From: CAYVHB01 sp964450865
Lineage (GTDB): Bacteria > Bacillota > Clostridia > Saccharofermentanales > UBA5734
Reading direction: 5' to 3'
Assembly: GCA_964450865.1 (NCBI GenBank)
Contig: CAYVHB010000030.1
Location: 1 to 33,617, forward strand
DNA: 33,617 nucleotides
The number at the start of each line of letters is the position of its first letter. Positions within the stretch are counted from its first letter, which is position 1. The translations under genes and the position numbers were made by a program. Positions 1 to 7,659 of the stretch are shown piece after piece. The notes beneath the pieces were generated by a model that saw only the letters and a list, made by a program, of their open reading frames with translations, ran no database searches and was not told the DNA's origin.

Positions 1-2027
1 CGGACCCGGCGATCGGTAGGCTGCAAGGCCAGGCGGATCCGGTCCTTGCCCAGCAGCTGGAGCGAAATCAGGGCTGTTTCCTGGAAAACTGCCAAGATCC
101 GGGCCAGGCGGAACATGTTCAGGCTGATCTGATAGCTGCGTGAAACGCGGCGGGCCAGCAGGGTCAGGTCGGTAATCACTGGCCGCTGAGCATAGTGGGC
201 GCGCAGGAACTGATAAACAGCGACATATTCTTCACGGGAAGGCATGAAGGCCGTCAGCGGCATCTGATAACGCGCGGCCAGGGGCTGGATGCTGGCGGTG
301 CGGCGATAATCCTGGTCAGCCAGCCAAGGTGCATCCAGGAATTCATTGCCGCTCTGTCCCGGCTGCAGATCGCGAATATGCAGCTGCAAAGACTGACGCC
401 CCTGCCAGGTTGACACCTCGAGGGCAAACAGCACATCGATCGTTTCGCCAATCATGAACAGATCATCGGCCCCGCTCAGGTTAAAAGCGATACCATCCAG
501 AATCCGGCCATCAGGCAGGCTGACCTTGAGCTTAACGTGGCGGCCATTGCCAACCAGACGCCAGTCAGCCAGGCCGAGACCCCGGCAGACCAGCAGCGGC
601 TGGCGATTGCCCTCCCCGAACGGTGCCAGCCGCTCCAGGGCCTGGGCATTGGTGACGGTCAGTTCCTGTGGCTCAGCAAGCGTGTCAGCTGTCAGCACCG
701 GTAACCAGTCTTCAGGACAGACGACCTGGGCGGCATAGGCATTGATGGCGGCGGTGAAACCAGCCAGCTGGCTGGCCGCCACTTCAACACCGGCTGCCTT
801 GCGATGGCCGCCGAACTTCAAGGTCCATGGCGCAGCCGCCCGGATAGCGGCCAGGATATCAAAGGTGCCGCAGGTGCGGGCTGAACCGCGAAACGATTCG
901 CCGTCGCCAGCCAGGATAATGACCGGCCGGTTATACTGATCAACCAGACGGGAGCAGACGATGCCGATGACCCCCGGGTGCCAGCCCTCCCGGGCCAGCA
1001 CGATCAGGTCCGTACCGGTAAAATCAAACGTTTCATCAATAATCTGCATGGCCGTGGCTGTAATCTCGGCCTCAAGAGCCTGACGCTGCCGATTCTGCTC
1101 ATTGAGCGCGGCAGCACATTGTGCCGCCACGACCGGATCATCAGTCAGCAGCAGGTCGAGCGCCGGACAGACGTCACCCAGACGACCGGCAGCATTGAGG
1201 CGGGGGGCGAGGATATAACCAAGTGTATTGGCGTCAATCCGGCGGCCATCCTGGTTATTGGCCGCCAGCAGGGCTGACAGGCCAATCTGCCGGCCGGCGG
1301 CAATCGCCGCCAGGCCGTGATGGACAAGGACGCGGTTCTCATCCAGCAAGGGTACCACATCGGCTACCGTACCCATGGCGACCAGGCTCAGCCCTTCCTG
1401 CCATACGTCACCGAGTTCCAGATTCTGGCACAGAGCCTGGATCAGCTTCAACGTCACACCGACACCGGCCAGGCTTGCAAAGGGATAGCCTGAATCAGGA
1501 CGTCGCGGGTTGATAACGGCCCGGGCAGCCGGCAGGCAAGGTCCGCACTCGTGGTGGTCGGTGATGATGACTGGAATGCCGCTGCCCTGCAGGGCATCAA
1601 CCTCGGCGCAGCTGGCAATCCCGCAATCAACCGTGATCAGCAGCCCGGCCTGCCGGGCCTGGGCCCGGGCTACACTGGTGCTGCTCAGGCCATAGCCATC
1701 GAGCAGACGGTCCGGAACCAGATAGTCACAATCGGCGCCAAGCCGGCGCAGGAAACGAACCAGCAGGGCCGTCGCTGTCAGGCCATCGACATCATAATCA
1801 CCGTGCACGATAATCCGGCGGTGATCGGCTAACGCCATGGTAATGGTTGAACAGGCTGCCGCCATATCCGGCAGCAGAAAGGGATCATGCAGGTCAGTCA
1901 GGGCCATCTGCATGAAAGCCTGCCGCTCCTTTGGCAGCAGCAAGCCACGATTGGCCATGACCCGTTCGGGCAGGCTGCCTGAAGGGTCCGGCGAATCACT
2001 GATCTGCCAGACTTTGCGAATCAGCAT
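1..2027 (-). CDS. recJ: Single-stranded-DNA-specific exonuclease RecJ (3' end cut by window edge)
   Basis: RecJ is a 5'-to-3' single-strand DNA exonuclease of the DHH superfamily, used in recombination and repair. Translating the minus strand from the ATG at 2027 gives an open frame of about 675 residues to the window edge with no stop, so the C-terminus is missing. Visible motifs are HGDYDVDG (about residues 75-82, DHH motif I), ITDHHE (about 155-160, the name-giving DHH), and a GGHRKAAG motif near residue 404 (DHHA1 domain). A PFGEGN motif then leads into an OB-like domain. The start is chosen because GAGGGG lies 7 nt upstream. It follows yqeY on the same strand with a gap of about 120 nt that holds a small hairpin. 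The length already exceeds E. coli RecJ and suggests the longer Bacillus-type C-terminal extension. Family assignment is firm. Confidence 0.95.
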   Translation of the reverse strand, partial: MLIRKVWQISDSPDPSGSLPERVMANRGLLLPKERQAFMQMALTDLHDPFLLPDMAAACSTITMALADHRRIIVHGDYDVDGLTATALLVRFLRRLGADCDYLVPDRLLDGYGLSSTSVARAQARQAGLLITVDCGIASCAEVDALQGSGIPVIITDHHECGPCLPAARAVINPRRPDSGYPFASLAGVGVTLKLIQALCQNLELGDVWQEGLSLVAMGTVADVVPLLDENRVLVHHGLAAIAAGRQIGLSALLAANNQDGRRIDANTLGYILAPRLNAAGRLGDVCPALDLLLTDDPVVAAQCAAALNEQNRQRQALEAEITATAMQIIDETFDFTGTDLIVLAREGWHPGVIGIVCSRLVDQYNRPVIILAGDGESFRGSARTCGTFDILAAIRAAAPWTLKFGGHRKAAGVEVAASQLAGFTAAINAYAAQVVCPEDWLPVLTADTLAEPQELTVTNAQALERLAPFGEGNRQPLLVCRGLGLADWRLVGNGRHVKLKVSLPDGRILDGIAFNLSGADDLFMIGETIDVLFALEVSTWQGRQSLQLHIRDLQPGQSGNEFLDAPWLADQDYRRTASIQPLAARYQMPLTAFMPSREEYVAVYQFLRAHYAQRPVITDLTLLARRVSRSYQISLNMFRLARILAVFQETALISLQLLGKDRIRLALQPTDRRV

Positions 2028-2050
2028 GATGATTCCCCTCTTTCATCCGG

Positions 2051-2071
2051 GCCTGGCTGGATCGGCCAGGC
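2051..2071 (-). other. Small hairpin in the recJ leader
   Basis: GCCTGGC and GCCAGGC form a perfect 7-bp stem around a 7-nt loop. It ends about 24 nt before the recJ start and just upstream of its ribosome binding site. There is no T-run after it, so it is not a canonical terminator. It could stabilise the recJ 5' end or mark a processing site. Its function is unknown. Confidence 0.4.
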
Positions 2072-2084
2072 TGGTGGATTGGAC

Positions 2085-2143
2085 AAAAAAGCCCGATATC
2101 CTTTGCCAAGACATCGAGCTTCTTAAAGCGAACATTCTGGGCT
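2085..2143 (-). terminator. Possible terminator after yqeY
   Basis: Read on the minus strand just past the yqeY stop, AGCCC pairs with GGGCT about 44 nt later, and TTTTTT follows immediately. Inside the loop, CTTT/AAAG and AAG/CTT can pair again. The outer stem is short and the loop long, so termination would be partial at best, leaving some read-through into recJ. Confidence 0.4.
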
Positions 2144-2150
2144 GCCGTCG

Positions 2151-2594
2151 TCAGACCAGCAACCGTTTGACAATCTGGTTGACCAGCTTGCCATCTGCCT
2201 TCCCTTTAACTTCCGGCATGAGCACCTTCATGACAGCGCCCATATCACGAGCAGAGCGGGCACCTGCCTGCCCGATGGCCTGGCGGACCAGTGCCTCGAT
2301 TTCGGCCTCTGAAAGCTGACGCGGCATATAACTCTCAATCACAGCCATCTCGGCCTTGTTCTTGCCGATGATATCGGTCCGGTCACTGCCCTTGAGTTCC
2401 TCAATGGTCTCGGCGCGCTTTTTGTATTCGCGGGCCAGCACCTCAGCTACGCCGGCGTCGTCAAGCACAACCTGCTGGTCTTTTTCGATCTGGAGGACAG
2501 CGGCCCTGAGAATCTGCAAGACATCCTTGCGCAGGGTATCTTTCGTCCGCATAGCGGTTTTGAGATCTTCCAGCAGTTGTTCCTTGATATTCAT
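2151..2594 (-). CDS. yqeY: GatB/YqeY domain protein
   Basis: This is a 147-residue YqeY-family protein, a small helical protein related to the tail domain of the GatB subunit of tRNA-dependent amidotransferase. Its exact role is unsettled, and a tRNA-linked role is usually assumed from the GatB homology. The length is typical of the family (about 150 residues). Characteristic stretches include the N-terminal LLEDLKTAMRTKD helix, a KKRAETIEEL segment, and the ESYMPRQLSEAEIEALV motif, with GAVMKVLMPEVKGKADG near the C-terminus. The ATG at 2594 lies 3 nt past the rpsU stop, so the two are co-transcribed and probably translationally coupled. The rpsU-yqeY pair is a common Gram-positive arrangement and supports the assignment. 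Confidence 0.93.
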   Translation of the reverse strand: MNIKEQLLEDLKTAMRTKDTLRKDVLQILRAAVLQIEKDQQVVLDDAGVAEVLAREYKKRAETIEELKGSDRTDIIGKNKAEMAVIESYMPRQLSEAEIEALVRQAIGQAGARSARDMGAVMKVLMPEVKGKADGKLVNQIVKRLLV

Positions 2595-2597
2595 GGA

Positions 2598-2771
2598 TCA
2601 GCGTTTCCTCTTTCTGGCAGCTTCGGACTTTTTCTTGCGGCGAACACTGGGTTTCTCATAGTGCTCCCGTTTCCGAACTTCAGCAAGAACGCCGGAGCGT
2701 GCACAAGAACGCTTGAAGCGTCGCAAAGCGCTGTCAAGGGACTCATTCTCTTTGACTCTGACTTCTGACAT
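2598..2771 (-). CDS. rpsU: 30S ribosomal protein bS21
   Basis: A 57-residue basic protein read on the minus strand, short enough to be missed by a 60-residue cutoff. It begins MSEVRVKENESLDSALRRFK and ends in a Lys/Arg-rich tail. RRFKRSCARSGVLAEVRKRE followed by HYEKPS is the classic bS21 pattern. bS21 binds the small subunit near the anti-Shine-Dalgarno region and assists initiation. The length matches the family (57-70 residues). A purine-rich GAGGGG tract precedes the start. A good promoter lies about 75 nt upstream, and yqeY follows 3 nt downstream. Confidence 0.95.
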   Translation of the reverse strand: MSEVRVKENESLDSALRRFKRSCARSGVLAEVRKREHYEKPSVRRKKKSEAARKRKR

Positions 2772-2847
2772 CTGTTTTCCCCCCCCTCAACGGCGATTCT
2801 GCCTGCCTGCGGCCAGCCACGGCCGGCTGCAGACGCTAGCTTGCCAT

Positions 2848-2877
2848 ATTATACAGGCAGACCGGCTATTTCGTCAA
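2848..2877 (-). promoter_or_regulatory. Sigma-A type promoter for rpsU-yqeY
   Basis: On the minus strand TTGACG (2877-2872) is followed after 18 nt by a perfect TATAAT (2853-2848). Transcription would begin near 2841, giving a 5' leader of about 70 nt before rpsU. It sits in the only AT-richer patch of the hit-rpsU gap. Confidence 0.75.
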
Positions 2878-2905
2878 CCTTTAATTGGGTCGCTGGTCGC
2901 GGCGG

Positions 2906-2973
2906 GCGGCAGGCGGCGGGGCGTCCTGCCGGGCAGCGGAACGCGCCTGATGGGCATCCCCGCCGCCTGCCGC
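2906..2973. other. 16-bp perfect inverted repeat between hit and rpsU
   Basis: GCGGCAGGCGGCGGGG (2906-2921) is exactly complementary to 2958-2973. The 36-nt loop holds a smaller CTGC/GCAG hairpin. The stem is almost pure GC and starts about 40 nt after the hit stop on the minus strand. No T-run follows on either side. It is placed where a terminator for alaS-hit would be expected, just upstream of the rpsU promoter. Confidence 0.6.
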
Positions 2974-3013
2974 TATCGGGTTACGCCGGGACCGTGCGGC
3001 GGGGGGCCGTTGT

Positions 3014-3364
3014 TCAGATCAGCCGTTCGCCGAGATGGCGGCCGCCGATCAGGTGAAAATGGACGTGTTCGATTGTCTGGCCGCCGTCGTGACCGCAATT
3101 GTTGATCACGCGGTATCCTGGCCCATCGACGCCCAGGGTCCGGGCGACAACCGGGATCGCCCGCAGCACCTGGCCCATGATCGCCTCGCCCTGCGGATGT
3201 TCAGCCAGCTCGGCGATATTGCGCACATGGGTCCGCGGTACGATCAGGACGTGGATCGGCGCGACCGGATGCAGGTCGTGAAAGGCGACGACGTGGTCAT
3301 CGGCATAGACCAGCTCAGCCGGGATCACCCCGTTGGCCAATTTGCAGAAAATGCAGTCATGCAT
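3014..3364 (-). CDS. HIT family protein (HinT-like purine nucleoside phosphoramidase)
   Basis: A 116-residue histidine-triad protein. The catalytic triad is plain in EHVHFHLIGG near residues 98-107, the H-x-H-x-H motif that cleaves AMP-linked phosphoramidates. The N-terminal CIFCK motif is typical of Gram-positive HinT proteins, which often carry a structural zinc using these cysteines. The length fits the HinT branch (about 110-120) rather than the longer Fhit or GalT branches. AGGAGG lies 9 nt before the ATG. It follows alaS on the same strand with an 18-nt gap, so it is very likely co-transcribed. HinT proteins can hydrolyse aminoacyl-adenylates, so a place beside a tRNA synthetase is sensible, though that link is inference. 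Confidence 0.93.
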   Translation of the reverse strand: MHDCIFCKLANGVIPAELVYADDHVVAFHDLHPVAPIHVLIVPRTHVRNIAELAEHPQGEAIMGQVLRAIPVVARTLGVDGPGYRVINNCGHDGGQTIEHVHFHLIGGRHLGERLI

Positions 3365-3382
3365 GGGACATTCCTCCTGTGA

Positions 3383-6046
3383 TCAGCTGAGCTTTTTTTC
3401 AATCGCCTCACTGGCGGCGGCCAGTGCCTGGGTAATTTTGCTGACATCCTTGCCGCCGGCCTGGGCCATATCCGGCCGGCCGCCACCTCCACCGCCGGTG
3501 ATTTTGGCCGCTTCCCGGATCAGGTTACCGGCATGAACGCCACGGGCAATGGCTTCAGGGCTGGCCATGGCCACCAGCGCCACTTTGCCGCCGATATCGG
3601 CCGCCAGCAGAATGACCGCCGGGGCCAGGCGGTCGCGCAGGCGATCCGCGGCCGAGCGGAGCTGATCGGCATCCGGGGCATTGAATGGAGCAGCCAGCAG
3701 CGAAATACCCTGAACCGACCGGGCCGCTGCCACCAGTGCGTCAGCCGCGCCGGCGGTCTGGCGGGCCTGCTCGGCCTCGATGAGTTTTTCCAGCTGGCGG
3801 TTCTTCTCCAGCAAGGACTCCAGGCGATGCGGCAATTCACTGACCGGCGCCTTCATCAGGGTACTCGCTTCGGCCAGCAGCGCTTCCTGCTGGCGCGCCA
3901 GCTCCCAGGCAGCCTGGCCAGTGACGGCCTCGATCCGGCGGACACCGGCAGCCACACCGCTTTCCGAGACGAGACGGAACTGGCAGGCCTCGGCAGACTG
4001 ATGCAGGTGCGTACCGCCGCACAGTTCCTGGCTGAATTCACCAACCGCAACAACCCGGACCTGGTCGCCATACTTCTCGTCGAAGAGGGCGGTAGCCCCG
4101 GAGCGGCGGGCATCCTCAAGACTCATCAGGCGGGTGGTTACCGGCAGATTCTCAAGGATGATCGCGTTGACCCTTTGTTCCACAGCCTGCTTTTCGTCAG
4201 GTGTCATGGGCTGGAAATGATTGAAGTCAAAGCGCAGCCGCTCGGGCGAGACGGCCGAGCCGGCCTGCGCCACGTGGTCGCCGAGCACCTCGCGCAGGGC
4301 TTTATGCAGGATATGGGTCGATGTATGATTACGGGCGGTGGCCAGGCGGCTGGTCTTGTCCACGGCCAGGTCGACATTCTCACCCGGCTGCAGACAGCCC
4401 GACTCGACAATCGCGTGATGCAGATAAAGCCCTTCGGCTGTTTTAATGGTGTCCGTAACCTTGAGGCGGCTGTTTTCACCGCAGATTTCGCCGATGTCAC
4501 CGGTCTGGCCACCTGATGCCGCATAAAAAGGCGATACATCGGTGATCACCGTGACGGTCTGGCCGGTCTCAGCCAGATCGACCAGCGCCAGGCTCTCGGT
4601 CTGGGGGTCGGTCGCCAGGATCCAGCGCACTTCACCGCGTCCGGCCAGTGTCTCGTAACCGATAAAGCGGGTGGCAGCACTGCGGTCGATGCCCTCGGGC
4701 AAGGTACCCTGGCCCCAGGCTGAGCCGCCTTTATCCCGCAAGGCCTTGCGGGCCATTTCTTTTTGCCGGTTCATTTCAGTCTTGAAACCGGCCTCATCAA
4801 TGGCGACCCCGCGCTCAGCCGCAATCTCCCGGGTCAGGTCAAGCGGGAAGCCATAGGTATCGTGCAGCTTGAAGATTTCCTCACCACTGAGAGCGCTGCG
4901 GCCTTCGCTCCTGATCTTGTCCAGGTAACTGTCGAGAATCTGCAGCCCGGTCTGGACGGTCTCGGCGAAGCGGTCCTCCTCGGTGCGGATAACCCGGATG
5001 ATATAATCGCGGCGCTTCTCAAGCTCCGGATAGGCTTCACAGGATTCACGGATCACGATCCGGGCGACATCATGCAGGAAGGCGCCCTGGATACCGAGCA
5101 GGCGGCCAAAGCGCGCGGCCCGGCGCAGCAGGCGGCGCAGGACATAACCGCGGCCTTCATTGGAAGGAATGATCCCGTCGCTGACCATCATCGTTGTACT
5201 GCGGATATGGTCCGTGATCACGCGGATAGCTGTATCTGTCTGGTCGTTGCGTCCATAAATGACCCCGGCCCTGGCACAGACATAATCAAGAATCGCCCGG
5301 ATCGTATCAACCTCAAACAGGTTGTCAACATCCTGCATAATGACGGCGAAACGTTCCAGTCCGGCGCCGGTATCGATATTCTTGCGGGCCAGGTGGGTGT
5401 AGGTACCGTCTTCTTCCTTGTTGAACTGCGTAAAGACCAGGTTCCAGAATTCAACATATCGGTCGCAGTCACAGCCGACGGTACATCCAGGCCGGTCACA
5501 GCCGTGCTGCGGGCCGCGATCAAAATAGATCTCGGAACAGGGGCCGCATGGACCGGTTCCGTGTTCCCAGAAATTGTCAGCCTTGCCCATGCGGAAAATC
5601 TTGCCGGCCGGCAGGCCGACCTGCTGATGCCAGATTTCGAAGGCCTCATCGTCTTCTTCATATACCGAGACGAAAAGACGATCCTCGGGCATGCCCATGA
5701 CCTCAGTGCAGAACTCCCAGGCCCAGGGGATGATTTCGGCTTTGAAATAATCGCCAAAGGAGAAGTTGCCCAGCATTTCGAAGTAGGTGCCATGACGGGC
5801 CGTCTTGCCGACCCGTTCAATATCAGGCGTCCGGATACATTTCTGGCAGGTGGTGACCCGCGGCGATGGCGGGGTTTCTGCGCCGGTGAAATAGGGCTTG
5901 AGTGGTGTCATGCCGGCATTGATCAGCAGGACCGACGGGTCGTTGCGCGGCACCAGGGAAAAACTCGGCAGGCGCAGGTGATCCTTGGATTCAAAAAAAG
6001 CCAGGAATTTTTCCCGGATAACATTCAGGCTGTAAGGTTGCATCAT
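3383..6046 (-). CDS. alaS: Alanine--tRNA ligase
   Basis: AlaRS charges tRNA-Ala with alanine in two ATP-dependent steps and edits mischarged Ser and Gly. At 887 residues it is full length for the bacterial enzyme. The class II catalytic core is at the N-terminus, with the motif TCQKCIRTPDIERVG near residues 65-80. The editing domain carries HTSTH (about 572-576) and CGGTH (about 674-678), the paired zinc ligands. The C-Ala/DHHA1 domain ends in a Gly-rich GGGGGGRPDMAQAGG tract. AAAGGAG lies 10 nt before the ATG at 6046; a second ATG follows directly. It heads the alaS-hit unit. A tRNA-Ala with the G3-U70 identity pair lies about 16 kb away in this window. Long open frames antisense to it are composition artefacts. 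Confidence 0.97.
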   Translation of the reverse strand: MMQPYSLNVIREKFLAFFESKDHLRLPSFSLVPRNDPSVLLINAGMTPLKPYFTGAETPPSPRVTTCQKCIRTPDIERVGKTARHGTYFEMLGNFSFGDYFKAEIIPWAWEFCTEVMGMPEDRLFVSVYEEDDEAFEIWHQQVGLPAGKIFRMGKADNFWEHGTGPCGPCSEIYFDRGPQHGCDRPGCTVGCDCDRYVEFWNLVFTQFNKEEDGTYTHLARKNIDTGAGLERFAVIMQDVDNLFEVDTIRAILDYVCARAGVIYGRNDQTDTAIRVITDHIRSTTMMVSDGIIPSNEGRGYVLRRLLRRAARFGRLLGIQGAFLHDVARIVIRESCEAYPELEKRRDYIIRVIRTEEDRFAETVQTGLQILDSYLDKIRSEGRSALSGEEIFKLHDTYGFPLDLTREIAAERGVAIDEAGFKTEMNRQKEMARKALRDKGGSAWGQGTLPEGIDRSAATRFIGYETLAGRGEVRWILATDPQTESLALVDLAETGQTVTVITDVSPFYAASGGQTGDIGEICGENSRLKVTDTIKTAEGLYLHHAIVESGCLQPGENVDLAVDKTSRLATARNHTSTHILHKALREVLGDHVAQAGSAVSPERLRFDFNHFQPMTPDEKQAVEQRVNAIILENLPVTTRLMSLEDARRSGATALFDEKYGDQVRVVAVGEFSQELCGGTHLHQSAEACQFRLVSESGVAAGVRRIEAVTGQAAWELARQQEALLAEASTLMKAPVSELPHRLESLLEKNRQLEKLIEAEQARQTAGAADALVAAARSVQGISLLAAPFNAPDADQLRSAADRLRDRLAPAVILLAADIGGKVALVAMASPEAIARGVHAGNLIREAAKITGGGGGGRPDMAQAGGKDVSKITQALAAASEAIEKKLS

Positions 6047-6066
6047 GATTGAACGGCTCCTTTGGC

Positions 6067-6081
6067 GATAATCACATTATC
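6067..6081. promoter_or_regulatory. Palindrome at the predicted alaS transcription start
   Basis: GATAAT-CAC-ATTATC is a perfect 6+6 inverted repeat with a 3-nt centre. It lies 6 nt downstream of the predicted -10 hexamer, so it spans the expected +1 of alaS, where a bound protein would block initiation. E. coli AlaRS is reported to repress its own gene through a palindrome at its start site, but whether that applies here is only an analogy. Confidence 0.4.
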
Positions 6082-6086
6082 ATCGA

Positions 6087-6115
6087 ATTTTACACCAATT
6101 TGCATACCTGAACAA
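6087..6115 (-). promoter_or_regulatory. Promoter for alaS-hit
   Basis: On the minus strand TTGTTC (6115-6110), a 17-nt spacer and TAAAAT (6092-6087) form a good sigma-A type promoter. The implied leader is only about 35 nt, which leaves no room for a T-box riboswitch. Confidence 0.6.
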
Positions 6116-6137
6116 GGTGCACAGTGCCTGTATTTTA

Positions 6138-6146
6138 TGATAGAAT
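6138..6146 (+). promoter_or_regulatory. Extended -10 element for the DUF1015 operon
   Basis: TGATAGAAT fits an extended -10 (TGn plus a hexamer differing from TATAAT at one position). No convincing -35 lies 17 nt upstream. A start near 6153 would give a leader of about 125 nt containing the direct repeats described next. A perfect TATAAT also occurs at 6190-6195 but lacks a -35. Confidence 0.4.
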
Positions 6147-6160
6147 GATCAGAATCGAGC

Positions 6161-6232
6161 GCAGCCATGCCGCAAATATCAGGTAACCCTATAATGGACA
6201 ACAGGCAGCCGCGCCGCAAATATCAGGTAACC
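6161..6232 (+). repeat. Two 28-bp direct repeats in the DUF1015 leader
   Basis: GCAGCC, two variable bases, then GCCGCAAATATCAGGTAACC occurs at 6161-6188 and again at 6205-6232, with a period of exactly 44 bp. The last 20 bases are identical in both copies. They lie between the putative promoter and the ribosome binding site, so they could be operator or RNA elements, or simply a recent duplication. Confidence 0.7.
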
Positions 6233-6277
6233 TTACAGCGGAAATAACATGAATATAAGAACATAAGGAGAATTTTC

Positions 6278-7645
6278 ATGCCAACCAGCTATGCCGATGA
6301 TGCCAGGTCTCTTGCGACTGATTCCGACTTGCCGCTGGTACCGGCCCGGCCGGCACCACAGCCGCTTGAAGGGCAGGCAGCTGGTCTTTGTGCCCGGCTG
6401 GGGCTGCAGATTCCGGAATTGTTCCTGCCGGCGCCATCTGTTGACCTCTTTCGCTGGGCTGTAGTCGCCTGTGATCAGTATACGTCCCAGCCAGAATACT
6501 GGGCCGAGGTCAGCCAGATTGTCGGCCAGGCACCATCAGCCCTGCATCTGATCTTGCCGGAAATTTTCCTCGAGGAGCCGGGCAATGAGCCGGTAGCCGA
6601 CCGCATCGAACGGATCAGCCAGACCATGCAGCAGTATCTGGCCGGTGACATCCTGCGGCCGCAGGCGGCCGGCTGTATCCTGATCGACCGGTCCACGCCC
6701 CTGCATCCATCACGCAAGGGGCTGCTGCTGGCGATCGACCTGGATCATTATGATTTTGTTCCGGGCAACCATGAGCTGACGCGGGCGACTGAGGGAACCG
6801 TGCTGGAACGGATCCCGCCGCGCCAGGCCATCCGCCGGGAGGCCCGCCTGGAGCTGCCTCACGTCCAGCTGCTGATCGATGACCCGCAGGCCCGGGTGAT
6901 CGAGCCGCTCTACGCCCGGTTTGCCGCGCAGCAGCCGCTCTATCAGACCAGCCTGATGCAGGAGGGCGGCGCAATTGCCGGCTGGTTCATCCCGGCTGAC
7001 GACCCAGCCCTGCTGGCTGCGCTGGAGGCTCTCGCCGATCTGCCTTCCCTGCAGGATTACGGGCTGCTTTTTGCCGTTGGTGACGGCAATCACTCACTGG
7101 CCACGGCCAAGGCCCACTGGAACAGTATCAGGGCCCAGGCCGGCCCCGACCATCCAGCCCGTTATTCACTCGTTGAAATTATCAATATTCACGACCAGGG
7201 CCTGGCCTTCGAGCCCATTCACCGGGCGGTCTTCGGTCTGGAATTTGCCACTTTCATGGCCCGGGCCGGTGCCTGGCTGGCCCGGCAGGCTGTCAACCGG
7301 CCAGCCGATGCGGTGGCTGTCACAATACCGGTCCTCAGTGGTCCAAACCGGGCCCAGCTTGTCCTGCACCTGAGCCCGCAAACCTTGCCTGTTGCGGCGA
7401 TCCAGGAACTGCTCGACGCCATCCTGGCCGGGGCTGGCGAGCAAGTCCGCCTCGATTATATTCATGGCGCCGACGTCGTCGAAGCACTGGCGGCCCAGGG
7501 CCATATTGGCCTGCTGCTGCCGCCGCTGGCCAAGTCCGACTTCTTTACCATCATTGCCCGCGATGGCCTGCTGCCCCGCAAGACATTTTCCATGGGCGAG
7601 TCTTTTGAAAAGCGATACTATATTGAATGCCGCCGCATCCGCTGA
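6278..7645 (+). CDS. DUF1015 family protein
   Basis: A 455-residue soluble protein of the DUF1015 family, whose biochemical role is not established. Family hallmarks are ACDQYTSQPEYW near residues 68-79, LPEIFLEEPG, and the strongly conserved AVGDGNHSLATAKAHW block near 266-281, which looks like an active-site or ligand loop. The C-terminus FSMGESFEKRYYIE is also typical. Length is normal for the family (about 400-450). AAGGAG lies 8 nt before the ATG. From memory, DUF1015 genes often neighbour serA and serC in clostridia, hinting at a link to serine metabolism. Here serA is about 4.6 kb downstream on the opposite strand, which weakens direct operon coupling. The next gene begins about 15 nt after the stop, so the two are co-transcribed. 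Confidence 0.85.
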   Translation: MPTSYADDARSLATDSDLPLVPARPAPQPLEGQAAGLCARLGLQIPELFLPAPSVDLFRWAVVACDQYTSQPEYWAEVSQIVGQAPSALHLILPEIFLEEPGNEPVADRIERISQTMQQYLAGDILRPQAAGCILIDRSTPLHPSRKGLLLAIDLDHYDFVPGNHELTRATEGTVLERIPPRQAIRREARLELPHVQLLIDDPQARVIEPLYARFAAQQPLYQTSLMQEGGAIAGWFIPADDPALLAALEALADLPSLQDYGLLFAVGDGNHSLATAKAHWNSIRAQAGPDHPARYSLVEIINIHDQGLAFEPIHRAVFGLEFATFMARAGAWLARQAVNRPADAVAVTIPVLSGPNRAQLVLHLSPQTLPVAAIQELLDAILAGAGEQVRLDYIHGADVVEALAAQGHIGLLLPPLAKSDFFTIIARDGLLPRKTFSMGESFEKRYYIECRRIR

Positions 7646-7659
7646 AGGTGACTATGCAG

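Noticed and set aside
4763..6052. 429-residue open frame antisense to alaS (and 3533-4516 likewise)
   Set aside because: High GC content keeps the complementary frame open. The encoded sequence has no recognisable family, and alaS on the other strand is complete and unmistakable.
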